NCBI GenBank assembly: GCA_002690445.1
Contig: NZER01000344.1
Span: 1-26,336 of the forward strand
Source: Candidatus Pacearchaeota archaeon
GTDB taxonomy: Archaea > Nanoarchaeota > Nanoarchaeia > Pacearchaeales > GW2011-AR1
Direction: 5' to 3'
Length of the DNA stretch: 26,336 nucleotides
This document shows positions 20,286 to 26,336 of this stretch, one piece after another. How positions within the stretch are numbered: position 1 is the stretch's first letter; the number at the start of each line of letters is the position of its first letter. A model generated the notes under the pieces. That model was given only the letters and a program-made list of their open reading frames with translations, was not told the DNA's origin and made no database searches. The position numbers and the translations under genes were made by a program.

Positions 20286-20633
20286 CAAAACGTAGTAAAA
20301 GAAGTAGCCAGAGCCCGATATTTCGGTGACCAATCATTTGCTGAAATTGGCTCTAAATTAGGTGTTACGAAACAATATTTGTCATTTTTGTGTAAAAAAA
20401 GGAAAAACCAACCCGAAATTGTAGCAAGACAGCTTATGTTGGAGTTTGAAAAAACAAAAGATAGATACGACAAGCCCAAACAGCTACGCATAAAAAGACG
20501 CTTATTAGGACTAACACAAGCACAAGTGGCAAAACAAATAGGAACATTTGGTCCAGTGGTTACCAGAATAGAAAAAGGGAAGTTAACCAACTCCATTTTT
20601 ATTCAAAGAATGGTAGATTATTTAGACGTGTAA
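20283..20633 (+). CDS. Double helix-turn-helix transcription regulator
   Basis: This is the only supported plus-strand gene. Residues 18-40 (SFAEIGSKLGVTKQYLSFLC) form one helix-turn-helix. Residues 68-116 form an XRE/Cro-like one (RIKRRLLGLTQAQVAKQIG, then GPVVTRIEKGKLTN). The 116-aa protein has no other domain. By position, divergent from the early operon, it plays a Cro/CI-type control role; candidate targets are the TATTGTCAATA sites or the TAAGTAC dyads. Its 3' end overlaps the convergent metallophosphoesterase gene by 16 bases. Leaderless translation is known for lambda cI, another phage regulator. Confidence 0.85.
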   Translation: MQNVVKEVARARYFGDQSFAEIGSKLGVTKQYLSFLCKKRKNQPEIVARQLMLEFEKTKDRYDKPKQLRIKRRLLGLTQAQVAKQIGTFGPVVTRIEKGKLTNSIFIQRMVDYLDV

Positions 20634-21409
20634 TCAATTCCATGCACTAAACATTCATAGTGTTTTTGTTTGTTCGGTATAAAGATTAATTGTTCTACAC
20701 TAAATATTTTATTTGGCTTTTCATATACAACCGATATGCCACGCTGAGTATTGTCAAAACTTGAATAAAGACCTCCAGGCATTTTGCTTAAATCACACAA
20801 ACAACCATTACCCCATGCTCCTAAAATTGAACTATCTAGTTGAGTTTGAAGTGTCATATCAAATCTGTGGTGGTGTCCAAACATTACAGAACGATTATAA
20901 TGCTTGAGCTGTAAGTTGGCGATGTGCTGTGGCTGCCCCATTGAACGCTTCTCATGACCGTGTACATAATAAAGGCGTTTATTTAAAGTGAAAGGACTTT
21001 CTACAAACTGAATGTTGAACTTTTCTAAACCAAGGAGTTCCCACAAAGATAATTGTTTGTACAACATTTGACTCATAGCTTGCAGTTTTGTCAAAACCAT
21101 TTTCTGCAATCTTTCCTCGTGGTTTCCTCTAAAATAGTATATTGTCGGATTTTTAGCAATCTTGCGTAACTCCGATAAGAAGTCCTTTGCTTGTTCTATT
21201 TCGGTTTCTATATTAGATTGTAATAAATCAACAGGGAACGTGCTGAACGGGTAAAAATCAACTAAGTCGCCACCAATTATAATATTGTCTTGGTCGGTTA
21301 ATTTGAAATCTTTAATGATATCCATCGCCAAGTTTAAAGCACGCACATCTTGATACGGAATATGTAAGTCGGACACAAACAGTGTTCTAGTGTGCGTTGC
21401 TTTCGCCAT
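20618..21409 (-). CDS. Calcineurin-like metallophosphoesterase
   Basis: All metal-site motifs of the family are visible in order: VSDLHIPY (DxH), IGGDLVDF (GDxxD), FRGNHEER (GNHE), YVHGHEK and FGHHHRFD (GHxH). The 263-aa protein probably hydrolyses phosphodiesters; phage members include nucleases (SbcD/Mre11-like) and phosphatases. I chose the ATG at 21409 (MAKATHTRTLF), close behind AGGA and overlapping the upstream gene by 23 bases; the alternative at 21454 adds 15 residues without a ribosome site. Confidence 0.88.
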   Translation of the reverse strand: MAKATHTRTLFVSDLHIPYQDVRALNLAMDIIKDFKLTDQDNIIIGGDLVDFYPFSTFPVDLLQSNIETEIEQAKDFLSELRKIAKNPTIYYFRGNHEERLQKMVLTKLQAMSQMLYKQLSLWELLGLEKFNIQFVESPFTLNKRLYYVHGHEKRSMGQPQHIANLQLKHYNRSVMFGHHHRFDMTLQTQLDSSILGAWGNGCLCDLSKMPGGLYSSFDNTQRGISVVYEKPNKIFSVEQLIFIPNKQKHYECLVHGIDYTSK

Positions 21410-21599
21410 TTTCCTCGTCTCTACGATTGATTTCTTCCCAAAAATAATGCTCATTTAAGTCTTCAAAGATTAAAGATATTGTTTTTAATTTTCCAACCAG
21501 AACTGTGTCTGTTTTATGTTTGATTTGACAATGCGAATTTAGCGAATGAAATTTATCATAGAGGCTTAAAAAGGACTTTTCTAATAAGTTATCTTCCAT
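21387..21599 (-). CDS. Hypothetical protein (70 aa)
   Basis: Unrecognised small protein, MEDNLLEKSFLSLYDKFHSL, then HCQIKHKTDTVLVGKLKTI and an acidic tail. GGAGAG precedes the ATG. It lies between the nuclease and the metallophosphoesterase in one operon and overlaps both. Confidence 0.68.
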   Translation of the reverse strand: MEDNLLEKSFLSLYDKFHSLNSHCQIKHKTDTVLVGKLKTISLIFEDLNEHYFWEEINRRDEENGESNAH

Positions 21600-21984
21600 T
21601 TGTACTCTCCATAAATTGTTTTATTTGTTTCCTAGCTTCTCCGTTTCTAACCATCTCTGTCGAAAACCGTAACAAATGCCAACCTAACATACAAGCATTA
21701 TTATATTTTTCCATGTCTTTAATAAATGTACTAGCTCGGTTATGTCTGCCATATTGCCAAATACCACCCTCTATTTCAACAGCAAGGTGTTGGTCGGGAA
21801 AAGCTAAGTCGAATCTCCATTTTCTAGTTTCGTGAAAACGATATTCGAAATGTGGTACGGGAATCTCAGGATACTCCTGAAGTTGGACTGCTAAATATTT
21901 TGGATAATTTATTTTCTGTTTTTTTGTGACTCGAATGGGCTCTCGTTGTGTCCCAATGGGCAACTTGGGTTTCTGTCTAACCAT
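21589..21984 (-). CDS. PD-(D/E)XK-type endonuclease (DUF559/Vsr-like)
   Basis: Residues about 46-75 read YRFHETRKWRFDLAFPD and LAVEIEGGIW, giving the D-x9-E-x-E catalytic pattern; GRHNRASTFIKDMEKYNNAC and LLRFSTEMVRNGEARKQI follow, as in phage homologues of the Vsr/DUF559 group. It probably cleaves or nicks DNA in recombination, repair or host-DNA degradation. GAGGAT precedes the ATG at 21984. The first 25 codons overlap the preceding gene by 76 bases in another frame. Confidence 0.82.
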   Translation of the reverse strand: MVRQKPKLPIGTQREPIRVTKKQKINYPKYLAVQLQEYPEIPVPHFEYRFHETRKWRFDLAFPDQHLAVEIEGGIWQYGRHNRASTFIKDMEKYNNACMLGWHLLRFSTEMVRNGEARKQIKQFMESTNGR

Positions 21985-22208
21985 GCTTCAAATCCTCTAG
22001 CTCTACGTTCTGCTATTCTATTTGCGTCAACTTGTGCGTCAGCTAGTTTATCTAATGAATCGCCTATTCCTCGCATAAGTTCGGTTTGCACTCCTGATAC
22101 TGTTTTACCATTTTTTCCATTATTTTGTTTGTTCATCATATAGAGAATTACTAACACTCCCAAAACTGGAGCTTGGTTTAGTAAATTTAACAACATTTCA
22201 ATTTCCAT
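21909..22208 (-). CDS. Small membrane-anchored protein (99 aa)
   Basis: Residues about 5-25 (MLLNLLNQAPVLGVLVILYM) form an N-terminal membrane helix, followed by an Asn/Gly/Lys linker and a helical part (GIGDSLDKLADAQVDANRIA). A late Met at 22196 is an alternative start. It lies in the lysis region next to the lipoprotein gene, so a lysis or membrane role is plausible; I cannot assign a family. Its C-terminal 25 codons overlap the nuclease gene. Confidence 0.65.
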   Translation of the reverse strand: MEIEMLLNLLNQAPVLGVLVILYMMNKQNNGKNGKTVSGVQTELMRGIGDSLDKLADAQVDANRIAERRARGFEAWLDRNPSCPLGHNESPFESQKNRK

Positions 22209-22494
22209 TCAATAATTCTCTCATCAAGTTATTTTGCTCTTGACATTTTTTTAAATCCATAACACTTTTTATAGCGTCCTTCTCTGTCAAACATAAGTAT
22301 TGTGCATTATCGGGAGAATTGCAATCTACGAACTCGATTTTAGAATATTTAATTTTTTTAGGTAACTCTCTATGAAAACTAAGCAATCCTGAGCACGATA
22401 AGAGCGTTAACACTAGAAAAGCAATGGTAAGGTATCGTTTTACACTAAACCCTCTTAATCTTGCCCCTAAAACGCTTGTGAGGGGATTTCTCAT
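22198..22494 (-). CDS. Probable outer-membrane spanin-like lipoprotein
   Basis: A basic N-terminus and hydrophobic stretch (YLTIAFLVLTLLSC) end in a lipobox with Cys34, so the mature protein would carry lipid. The rest has two Cys (FVDCNSPDNAQYLCL) and a helical tail (SVMDLKKCQEQNNLMRELL). The position in a cassette with a holin-like and a TM/coiled-coil protein fits an o-spanin, which joins the i-spanin to fuse the two membranes at lysis. It could also be an ordinary phage lipoprotein. It is coupled to the basic 51-aa gene by ATGA. Confidence 0.6.
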   Translation of the reverse strand: MRNPLTSVLGARLRGFSVKRYLTIAFLVLTLLSCSGLLSFHRELPKKIKYSKIEFVDCNSPDNAQYLCLTEKDAIKSVMDLKKCQEQNNLMRELLNGN

Positions 22495-22646
22495 CTTTTA
22501 CCCTGCCCATTATAAGGTTTATAGCTTCTTTTTTTGTTTTTGTTCATTGAAGCCATTTTGACCCTACCTTTTTTTGAAGTTTGACTCGTTTTCTTATCCT
22601 TCCTTGCATGAGAATCTTTTGCTTTGTAGTTTTTTCTATCTCTCAT
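22491..22646 (-). CDS. Short, highly basic protein (51 aa)
   Basis: The reading is MRDRKNYKAKDSHARKDKK, then TSQTSKKGRVKMASMNKNK and KRSYKPYNGQGKR. About 20 of 51 residues are Lys or Arg. It fills the gap between two lysis-region genes exactly, overlapping the previous stop and meeting the lipoprotein start as ATGA. No strong ribosome site is seen. Nucleic-acid binding is a guess from charge. Confidence 0.5.
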   Translation of the reverse strand: MRDRKNYKAKDSHARKDKKTSQTSKKGRVKMASMNKNKKRSYKPYNGQGKR

Positions 22647-22887
22647 GCCTAATTTTATTTAACTCTTTTGCTAAACTTTCGTTCTCTTTGTTTTTCAGAC
22701 GATATTGCCAATCGTCAATCTTTTTTTGTGTTTCTTTCTCGTGTTCTAGTATTGTTATTTTGTCCTTTTGGGTTTGCACTCGCTCCTCTAATTTCCTTAC
22801 CTTTCTTTTTTGCAAGTATCCCATTAAAAGAGCAAATGCTTTCCCTAATAAATTTGAAATGATTTCACTAATCATCTTTGCTATCAT
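22636..22887 (-). CDS. Probable inner-membrane spanin-like protein (TM plus coiled coil)
   Basis: From the ATG at 22887 the protein starts MIAKMISEIISNLLGKAFAL, one moderately hydrophobic helix to about residue 25. It then becomes a long charged coiled coil (RKLEERVQTQKDKITILEHE, and onward to ELNKIRHER). N-terminal anchor plus periplasmic coiled coil is the i-spanin (Rz) plan. The ATG at 22875 is an alternative. A longer TTG frame to 22938 lies inside the neighbouring gene. Confidence 0.62.
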   Translation of the reverse strand: MIAKMISEIISNLLGKAFALLMGYLQKRKVRKLEERVQTQKDKITILEHEKETQKKIDDWQYRLKNKENESLAKELNKIRHER

Positions 22888-23119
22888 ATTTGACCAACTC
22901 CATAGTAATGTCTTTTTCAAGGATATCCAAGTTTTCAAAAATCTTATTGGCTATCTGAGCTGCTCCATATAATTCATTGGCTTCTACAATTTCTTCGTGT
23001 AATACAACACGATTCCTATTGTCAAAGACAATTAGTTTAAATCTCAACTTTGTCTTTCTCGTAAAATCATAGCGACTAAGCCAGCCACTGCTGCTGCTAC
23101 TGTTGAAATCATTGTCCAT
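22868..23119 (-). CDS. Hypothetical protein (83 aa or 59 aa)
   Basis: Unrecognised. The convincing part is FKLIVFDNRNRVVLHEEIVE, then NELYGAAQIANKIFENLDIL, a beta-beta-alpha fold. Two starts compete. ATG at 23119 has AGGAG at the right distance but makes the first 25 residues (with SSSSSG) a shadow of the holin's Ala-rich helix over 76 bases. TTG at 23047 overlaps the holin stop as TTGA and gives 59 aa. It is in the lysis region. Confidence 0.6.
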   Translation of the reverse strand: MDNDFNSSSSSGWLSRYDFTRKTKLRFKLIVFDNRNRVVLHEEIVEANELYGAAQIANKIFENLDILEKDITMELVKYDSKDD

Positions 23120-23208
23120 TGTTCTCCTGATAAGCCAACGGCTATCATAATACCAGACAGTCCAGCGTAGGTGCTAGGCTCTTTTAGTCTATCTAAAATT
23201 GTCCACAT
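23044..23208 (-). CDS. Small holin-like membrane protein (54 aa)
   Basis: The reading begins MWTILDRLKEPSTYAGLSGI and continues as one or two hydrophobic segments (GIMIAVGL; WTMISTVAAAVAGLVAMIL), ending RERQS. The start W-x-ILxRLKEPSTxAG and the final AAVAGLVA are typical of a widespread class of short phage holin-like proteins. AAGGAGG precedes the ATG. The holin would permeabilise the inner membrane to start lysis; no endolysin gene is recognised in this window. Confidence 0.78.
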   Translation of the reverse strand: MWTILDRLKEPSTYAGLSGIMIAVGLSGEQWTMISTVAAAVAGLVAMILRERQS

Positions 23209-23229
23209 AGAATCCTCCTTTTGTTAAAT

Positions 23230-23652
23230 TTATAGTTGCCATGCAACCACCGTTCCTTGTACATCTTCTTTAGCATCTGCTCCCTCATTGAAAGCCAAAT
23301 AAGTTACAATCACCGAGCCAGAAGAAACAGGAAAAGCTCTAAAGTTTCTTACTGAGATATCGCCAGCAGTTCCACTTTTATATCCACCAAATGTTACTCC
23401 ATAAAAAGATGAAAAAGGTGTTGTCCAAGTAATCGTGTATTCACCTAATTGATTGCGAACTACCGATGATACATTTTCGCTGTCTAATATTGTCCCATCT
23501 TCTGCAAAACTTACCCAACCTCTTGTCATTGCAGCCACTTCAGGACTTCCACTCGCGTGGGTTGCTACGGCAGTATAGTTTTCTTGAAGTGCGTTCATTT
23601 CACTTGCAGTTAAAACATTGCCACTACTAAAACTTAAATCTGTCCAACCCAT
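23230..23652 (-). CDS. Tail/receptor-side structural protein, paralogue C (140 aa)
   Basis: The start MGWTDLSFSSGNVLTASEMN, with ALQENY following, is the W-x-D-L-x-F-x-x-G-x-x-LTASxMNAL motif common at the N-terminus of phage tail or appendage proteins. The rest is beta-rich and Ser/Thr/Gly-rich, with ITWTTPFSSFYGVTF and a C-terminus GTVVAWQL. It shares layout with the next two genes (TITWTTPFS / KITPTTPFS / TITFTNPMS). It has no clear ribosome site; the ATG follows the previous stop by one base (TGATATG). Confidence 0.75.
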   Translation of the reverse strand: MGWTDLSFSSGNVLTASEMNALQENYTAVATHASGSPEVAAMTRGWVSFAEDGTILDSENVSSVVRNQLGEYTITWTTPFSSFYGVTFGGYKSGTAGDISVRNFRAFPVSSGSVIVTYLAFNEGADAKEDVQGTVVAWQL

Positions 23653-23653
23653 A

Positions 23654-24127
23654 TCAATCGAAAATTATAACTAATCCCTCATATACATCTTCTGCTGCCG
23701 TTGAAGTTTTATTGCCAGCCCTAAAATAAACAGTTTCATATGAACTATCTACTGTTGCAGGTCTATTGCCTATTAAACTTCTAACTGATTCATCTGAATA
23801 TGCCACATTGGCAGTAAACCCACTCATGAGTGTAAAGATTTCACGAGTAGTAACATTGCTTATAGATATTGTTTGTGTGCTTAAAGAAAAAGGAGTTGTA
23901 GGAGTAATTTTATATTGTCCTGTTGCAGTATAAGTTAACGATGTAATATTGCGTGAAGCTATAATGCTTCCTTGTGAAGAAAAATGAACTGCTTTAGTGC
24001 TTCTTCCCAGCATTGTAGGTGAGCCAGAAGCATCAGAAGCTAAAGCGTCAAAGTTCTCATCAAGAGCGTTCATTTTGCTCGCTGTTAATGTTGTTCCAAA
24101 ATCAAACTGTAAATCTATCCAAGCCAT
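23654..24127 (-). CDS. Tail/receptor-side structural protein, paralogue B (157 aa)
   Basis: N-terminal motif MAWIDLQFDFGTTLTASKMN, then ALDENFDAL, matches its two neighbours. The body is beta-rich (GQYKITPTTPFSLSTQTISI) and ends AAEDVYEGLVIIFD. GGAGAG precedes the ATG. Tandem copies with a conserved N-terminus and diverged body suggest the N-terminus attaches to the virion and the body varies by target. Confidence 0.77.
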   Translation of the reverse strand: MAWIDLQFDFGTTLTASKMNALDENFDALASDASGSPTMLGRSTKAVHFSSQGSIIASRNITSLTYTATGQYKITPTTPFSLSTQTISISNVTTREIFTLMSGFTANVAYSDESVRSLIGNRPATVDSSYETVYFRAGNKTSTAAEDVYEGLVIIFD

Positions 24128-24136
24128 TTGCTCTCC

Positions 24137-24583
24137 TTAATATTGATAAAAAACTGCATATATAAAATCTGCGTCTTCTGCTCCCGACGCTGATGCGTTT
24201 GCTGCGTACATTCTAAATCGAGCCGTCGTAGTAGTTAAAGTTGAAGCATTACATGCCCTAACTGACACATCACCTATTGGGGCGTTTGACCTCATAGCGT
24301 TAGCACAACCATAATTTGTATCCGACATAGGGTTGGTAAAAGTTATCGTATAGTCAGCAACCCCACTAACAGTTAAAGAACTAACTATTCCTTGAGGGTT
24401 TGCATATACACCCCTTTCGTTATTGCCTGAATATCCACAAAATTGTACCCAACCTAAAGGGCGAGGAATTCTAGGAGACGATTCTGCTCCTTCGGCAATA
24501 GCGTCTAAATTGCCGTCTAGTTGTCCCATTATTGTCGCTGTTATTTTTTGACCTTCTGTAAATACGAAATCTATAAAACTCAT
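24137..24583 (-). CDS. Tail/receptor-side structural protein, paralogue A (148 aa)
   Basis: It begins MSFIDFVFTEGQKITATIMG, then QLDGNLDAIAEGAESSPRI, a more diverged version of the same motif. The body holds DYTITFTNPMSDTNYGCANA and VSVRACNAS, and ends AEDADFIYAVFYQY. There is no ribosome binding site; a -10 box lies six bases upstream (see 24581-24617). The Cys content (three) is unusual for the set. Confidence 0.75.
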   Translation of the reverse strand: MSFIDFVFTEGQKITATIMGQLDGNLDAIAEGAESSPRIPRPLGWVQFCGYSGNNERGVYANPQGIVSSLTVSGVADYTITFTNPMSDTNYGCANAMRSNAPIGDVSVRACNASTLTTTTARFRMYAANASASGAEDADFIYAVFYQY

Positions 24584-24617
24584 GACAAAATTATACCATA
24601 CTACCCTAGAACTCCAA
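24581..24617 (-). promoter_or_regulatory. Candidate leaderless promoter before the paralogue cluster
   Basis: TTGGAG (24617-24612), 16 bases, TATAAT (24595-24590), TTTGTC, then ATG at 24583. The geometry equals P1-P4; the -35 box matches only TTG. It would let the three paralogues and the lysis genes be expressed apart from the tail operon. The -35 half lies within the 3' end of the upstream gene. Confidence 0.5.
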
Positions 24618-26064
24618 TCGTTCCGTCTAATGTGCCCAAATCAGGGTCGTTTAGTTCAAAAACTGTCACATTTGCTATTGCTATACCATGACCAGACGAA
24701 AGTTCTAATTGCATCTGTAATGTATTAAGGTCAACATTAGTACCGATTAATGTATAGGCTTGGTCTTGAAAATCTATTTCATCTGAATAAATGTAAATTA
24801 TATCGCCTAATTGTTGTTGTTGGTATTTCATAGGGGTAGTAATTGTTATTGCTGTTTCTGGCTCTTTTCTTCTAAATAGGATTCTATCGGCTAAGTTTTT
24901 AGCCGTTGCCGAGTTTGTGTACCAAATATAGTTATTGGTAGGCTTTTTAGTTACCCCACCGTAACTATTAACAGATGCCGAATTAGCAAAAGTTACAAAA
25001 GCATTTGGAGCTTCATAATCAACCTTATTGTCTGTAACCTTTAAAGACAGTGGCATTGTGTAGCGATTACACATATCGTAAGCATCACCAGTAGTCTTGA
25101 TTTGTATAATATCTGCTTCTGATACTGTCGCACTAAAGCTAACCACTCCTGTTAAGTTTCTTTTGAAATAAATCCTATTGTCAGCTTCTACATAAATTGC
25201 TGAATCAGTCATCTCTGCAACATTCTGTAAGAATTTTAAATAGTTAACACTCTCAGGAATGAAACCTCTACAAGTAATGCTTTCGCCAGTCATTGTGTCT
25301 TTCCAGGTTTTCCAACTATCGTAATGAATCTGTGGGTTTGTATATGATTCAATAGAACTAAACCCAGCTCCAAAACTATTTGCAGTTAACGCTGTCCAAA
25401 CTAAATCAGCAGGATTGTATTCGGCAGTATCAAAATGAACTCCACCTTTAGACTGCGTATCAGTTGACAAGTTAACCTGAGACAACATGTTCATTCTGTC
25501 TCTAAAACTTGCTATAACCTTATTGTTTTCATAGGTAGCCCTAATTAATACACCACCACCCATACAAACATTATTAAAACTATTTACAGTTTCCATATAT
25601 CCGAATCTAACTTCTCCTCCTGCGTTTTTAAATAAAGTTCTTTCTGAAAGAATTTGATTCATGGTTTTGCTGGCATTTTCTAATGTAATGTTCCAATCTT
25701 TGCCAACAACATCTTTATAGTTTCTAGCAATATTAGGATATCGAGTAACTCGGTTACTATACTCTTGCAGATTAAATGAAAAATCTACTGTCATATCTTT
25801 AGGATTTGTGCTTTCATTTTGGCTTTGAAAATAGGAATCTACATCATGTCCTATAGTGCATCGTCTTATGCCTATTCCAAATCCATCTTGTCCAACAGCT
25901 GAAAGGAAATCAACTCCGTCCATGGTTATTGCTGTTACTGGATTGTCAAGACCTATATCGCCAACTGCTGATTGAAAATCAACACCCTCTAGGTCGATAT
26001 CGGCTCTTAAATGATAATAAGTGCTTTGTCTATGATGTGATAAATTATAACTACCGAGTGCCAT
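24601..26064 (-). CDS. Large tail protein, possibly baseplate/hub (487 aa)
   Basis: A beta-rich structural protein starting MALGSYNLSHHRQSTYYHLR. The first 60 residues hold two copies of a GVDFxSAVGxxG segment (LEGVDFQSAVGDIG and MDGVDFLSAVGQDG), and a third, partial copy may be GFGIGIRRCTIG. Later parts include DSAIYVEADNRIYFKRNL and ILFRRKEPETAITITTPMKY with LGDIIYIYSDEIDFQ. The pattern fits tail-tip or hub-like phage proteins. No ribosome site is evident. It lies between the edge gene and the appendage paralogues. Confidence 0.65.
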   Translation of the reverse strand: MALGSYNLSHHRQSTYYHLRADIDLEGVDFQSAVGDIGLDNPVTAITMDGVDFLSAVGQDGFGIGIRRCTIGHDVDSYFQSQNESTNPKDMTVDFSFNLQEYSNRVTRYPNIARNYKDVVGKDWNITLENASKTMNQILSERTLFKNAGGEVRFGYMETVNSFNNVCMGGGVLIRATYENNKVIASFRDRMNMLSQVNLSTDTQSKGGVHFDTAEYNPADLVWTALTANSFGAGFSSIESYTNPQIHYDSWKTWKDTMTGESITCRGFIPESVNYLKFLQNVAEMTDSAIYVEADNRIYFKRNLTGVVSFSATVSEADIIQIKTTGDAYDMCNRYTMPLSLKVTDNKVDYEAPNAFVTFANSASVNSYGGVTKKPTNNYIWYTNSATAKNLADRILFRRKEPETAITITTPMKYQQQQLGDIIYIYSDEIDFQDQAYTLIGTNVDLNTLQMQLELSSGHGIAIANVTVFELNDPDLGTLDGTIGVLG

Positions 26065-26085
26065 AGCAGTTAGTTTACACTAAAT

Positions 26086-26336
26086 TTAAATGGTTGTAAT
26101 TTCCCAAGGTATTGTTGGAGCTGTTCCACTGCTTAATACTATTGTTATTGAATAACCTTTATTGGTGTGCATTGGTGGTTGAAAATACATTGGCTCTAAA
26201 GTTTGTGTTCCTTCAAATGCGTCATTCGTAACAACTTTTAATCCCGAAGTTACTATTGTACAATTTGCAATATCAATACCTATTTTTGTATCTGCTGACA
26301 TTGGAGTTAAATCAATTAATGCACTATAAACTCCGA
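26086..26336 (-). CDS. Structural protein, C-terminal part (start outside the window)
   Basis: The frame is open to the window edge. Before the Met at 26301 it continues in frame (GVYSALIDLTP), so the true start lies beyond 26336. The visible part is beta-rich and ends GYSITIVLSSGTAPTIPWEI. It looks like a virion protein by context with the tail gene 21 bases downstream; I do not recognise a family. Confidence 0.65.
   Translation of the reverse strand, partial: GVYSALIDLTPMSADTKIGIDIANCTIVTSGLKVVTNDAFEGTQTLEPMYFQPPMHTNKGYSITIVLSSGTAPTIPWEITTI

Noticed and set aside
20279..20596. Minus-strand 105-aa frame opposite the regulator
   Set aside because: The plus-strand frame has two recognisable helix-turn-helix motifs and its own promoter; the reverse frame has neither.
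22574..22972. Plus-strand 132-aa Phe/Ser/Cys-rich frame in the lysis region
   Set aside because: It is the antisense of the coiled-coil spanin-like gene; no start signals.
1..26336. tRNA genes, integrase, attachment sites, insertion sequences
   Set aside because: No cloverleaf with a GTTCRANNC arm, no tyrosine or serine recombinase motif and no terminal inverted repeats with a transposase were seen.

Overview
This window is part of the genome of a tailed double-stranded DNA bacteriophage (Caudoviricetes-type). It is low in GC and gene-dense. All supported genes but one lie on the minus strand, with short overlaps and ATGA-type stop/start couplings. The host is probably Gram-negative, inferred from a lysis cassette holding a small holin-like protein, a membrane-anchored coiled-coil protein and a lipoprotein that could form a spanin pair. 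I cannot name the host. No integrase, tRNA, CRISPR array or RNA polymerase gene is visible.

Layout in plus-strand coordinates (transcription mostly runs right to left). 26336-23230: tail and receptor-side structural genes, including three tandem paralogues. 23208-20618: lysis cassette, a PD-(D/E)XK-type nuclease and a metallophosphoesterase. 20633-20207: a control node with the only plus-strand gene, a double helix-turn-helix protein, divergent from a leftward operon. 20209-16595: replication and recombination genes (SSB-like protein with a DDVPF tail, helix-turn-helix replication protein, DUF968/Ref-like HNH protein, zinc-ribbon protein). 16602-14684: a ParB-like protein and a GT-B glycosyltransferase. 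14653-7877: packaging and head genes in Mu-like style (small and large terminase, DUF935-type portal, Com-like zinc finger, Mu gpI-like protease fused to a scaffold, decoration protein, HK97-fold major capsid protein), ended by a strong hairpin terminator. 7654-4748: a giant three-domain GT4-methyltransferase-GT2 protein. 4673-52: operons of small accessory genes, including a gamma-glutamylcyclotransferase-like protein.

Two DNA-level layers sit on top of the genes. First, at least five promoters share one geometry: TTGACA, 16 bp, a TAnnnT -10 box, exactly 6 bp, then ATG. This predicts leaderless transcripts. Three of them, serving the leftmost operons, also share an upstream TAAGTAC element. 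The same half-site appears as three dyads spaced 51-52 bp apart at 356-479. Second, the hexamer ATTGTC (often TATTGTC) is greatly over-represented and almost always in one orientation. It occurs in all three reading frames and between genes, so it is not a codon-usage effect.

Several genes of 35-54 codons were found by reading between the larger ones: 827-961, 3081-3188, 19556-19720, 22491-22646 and 23044-23208.
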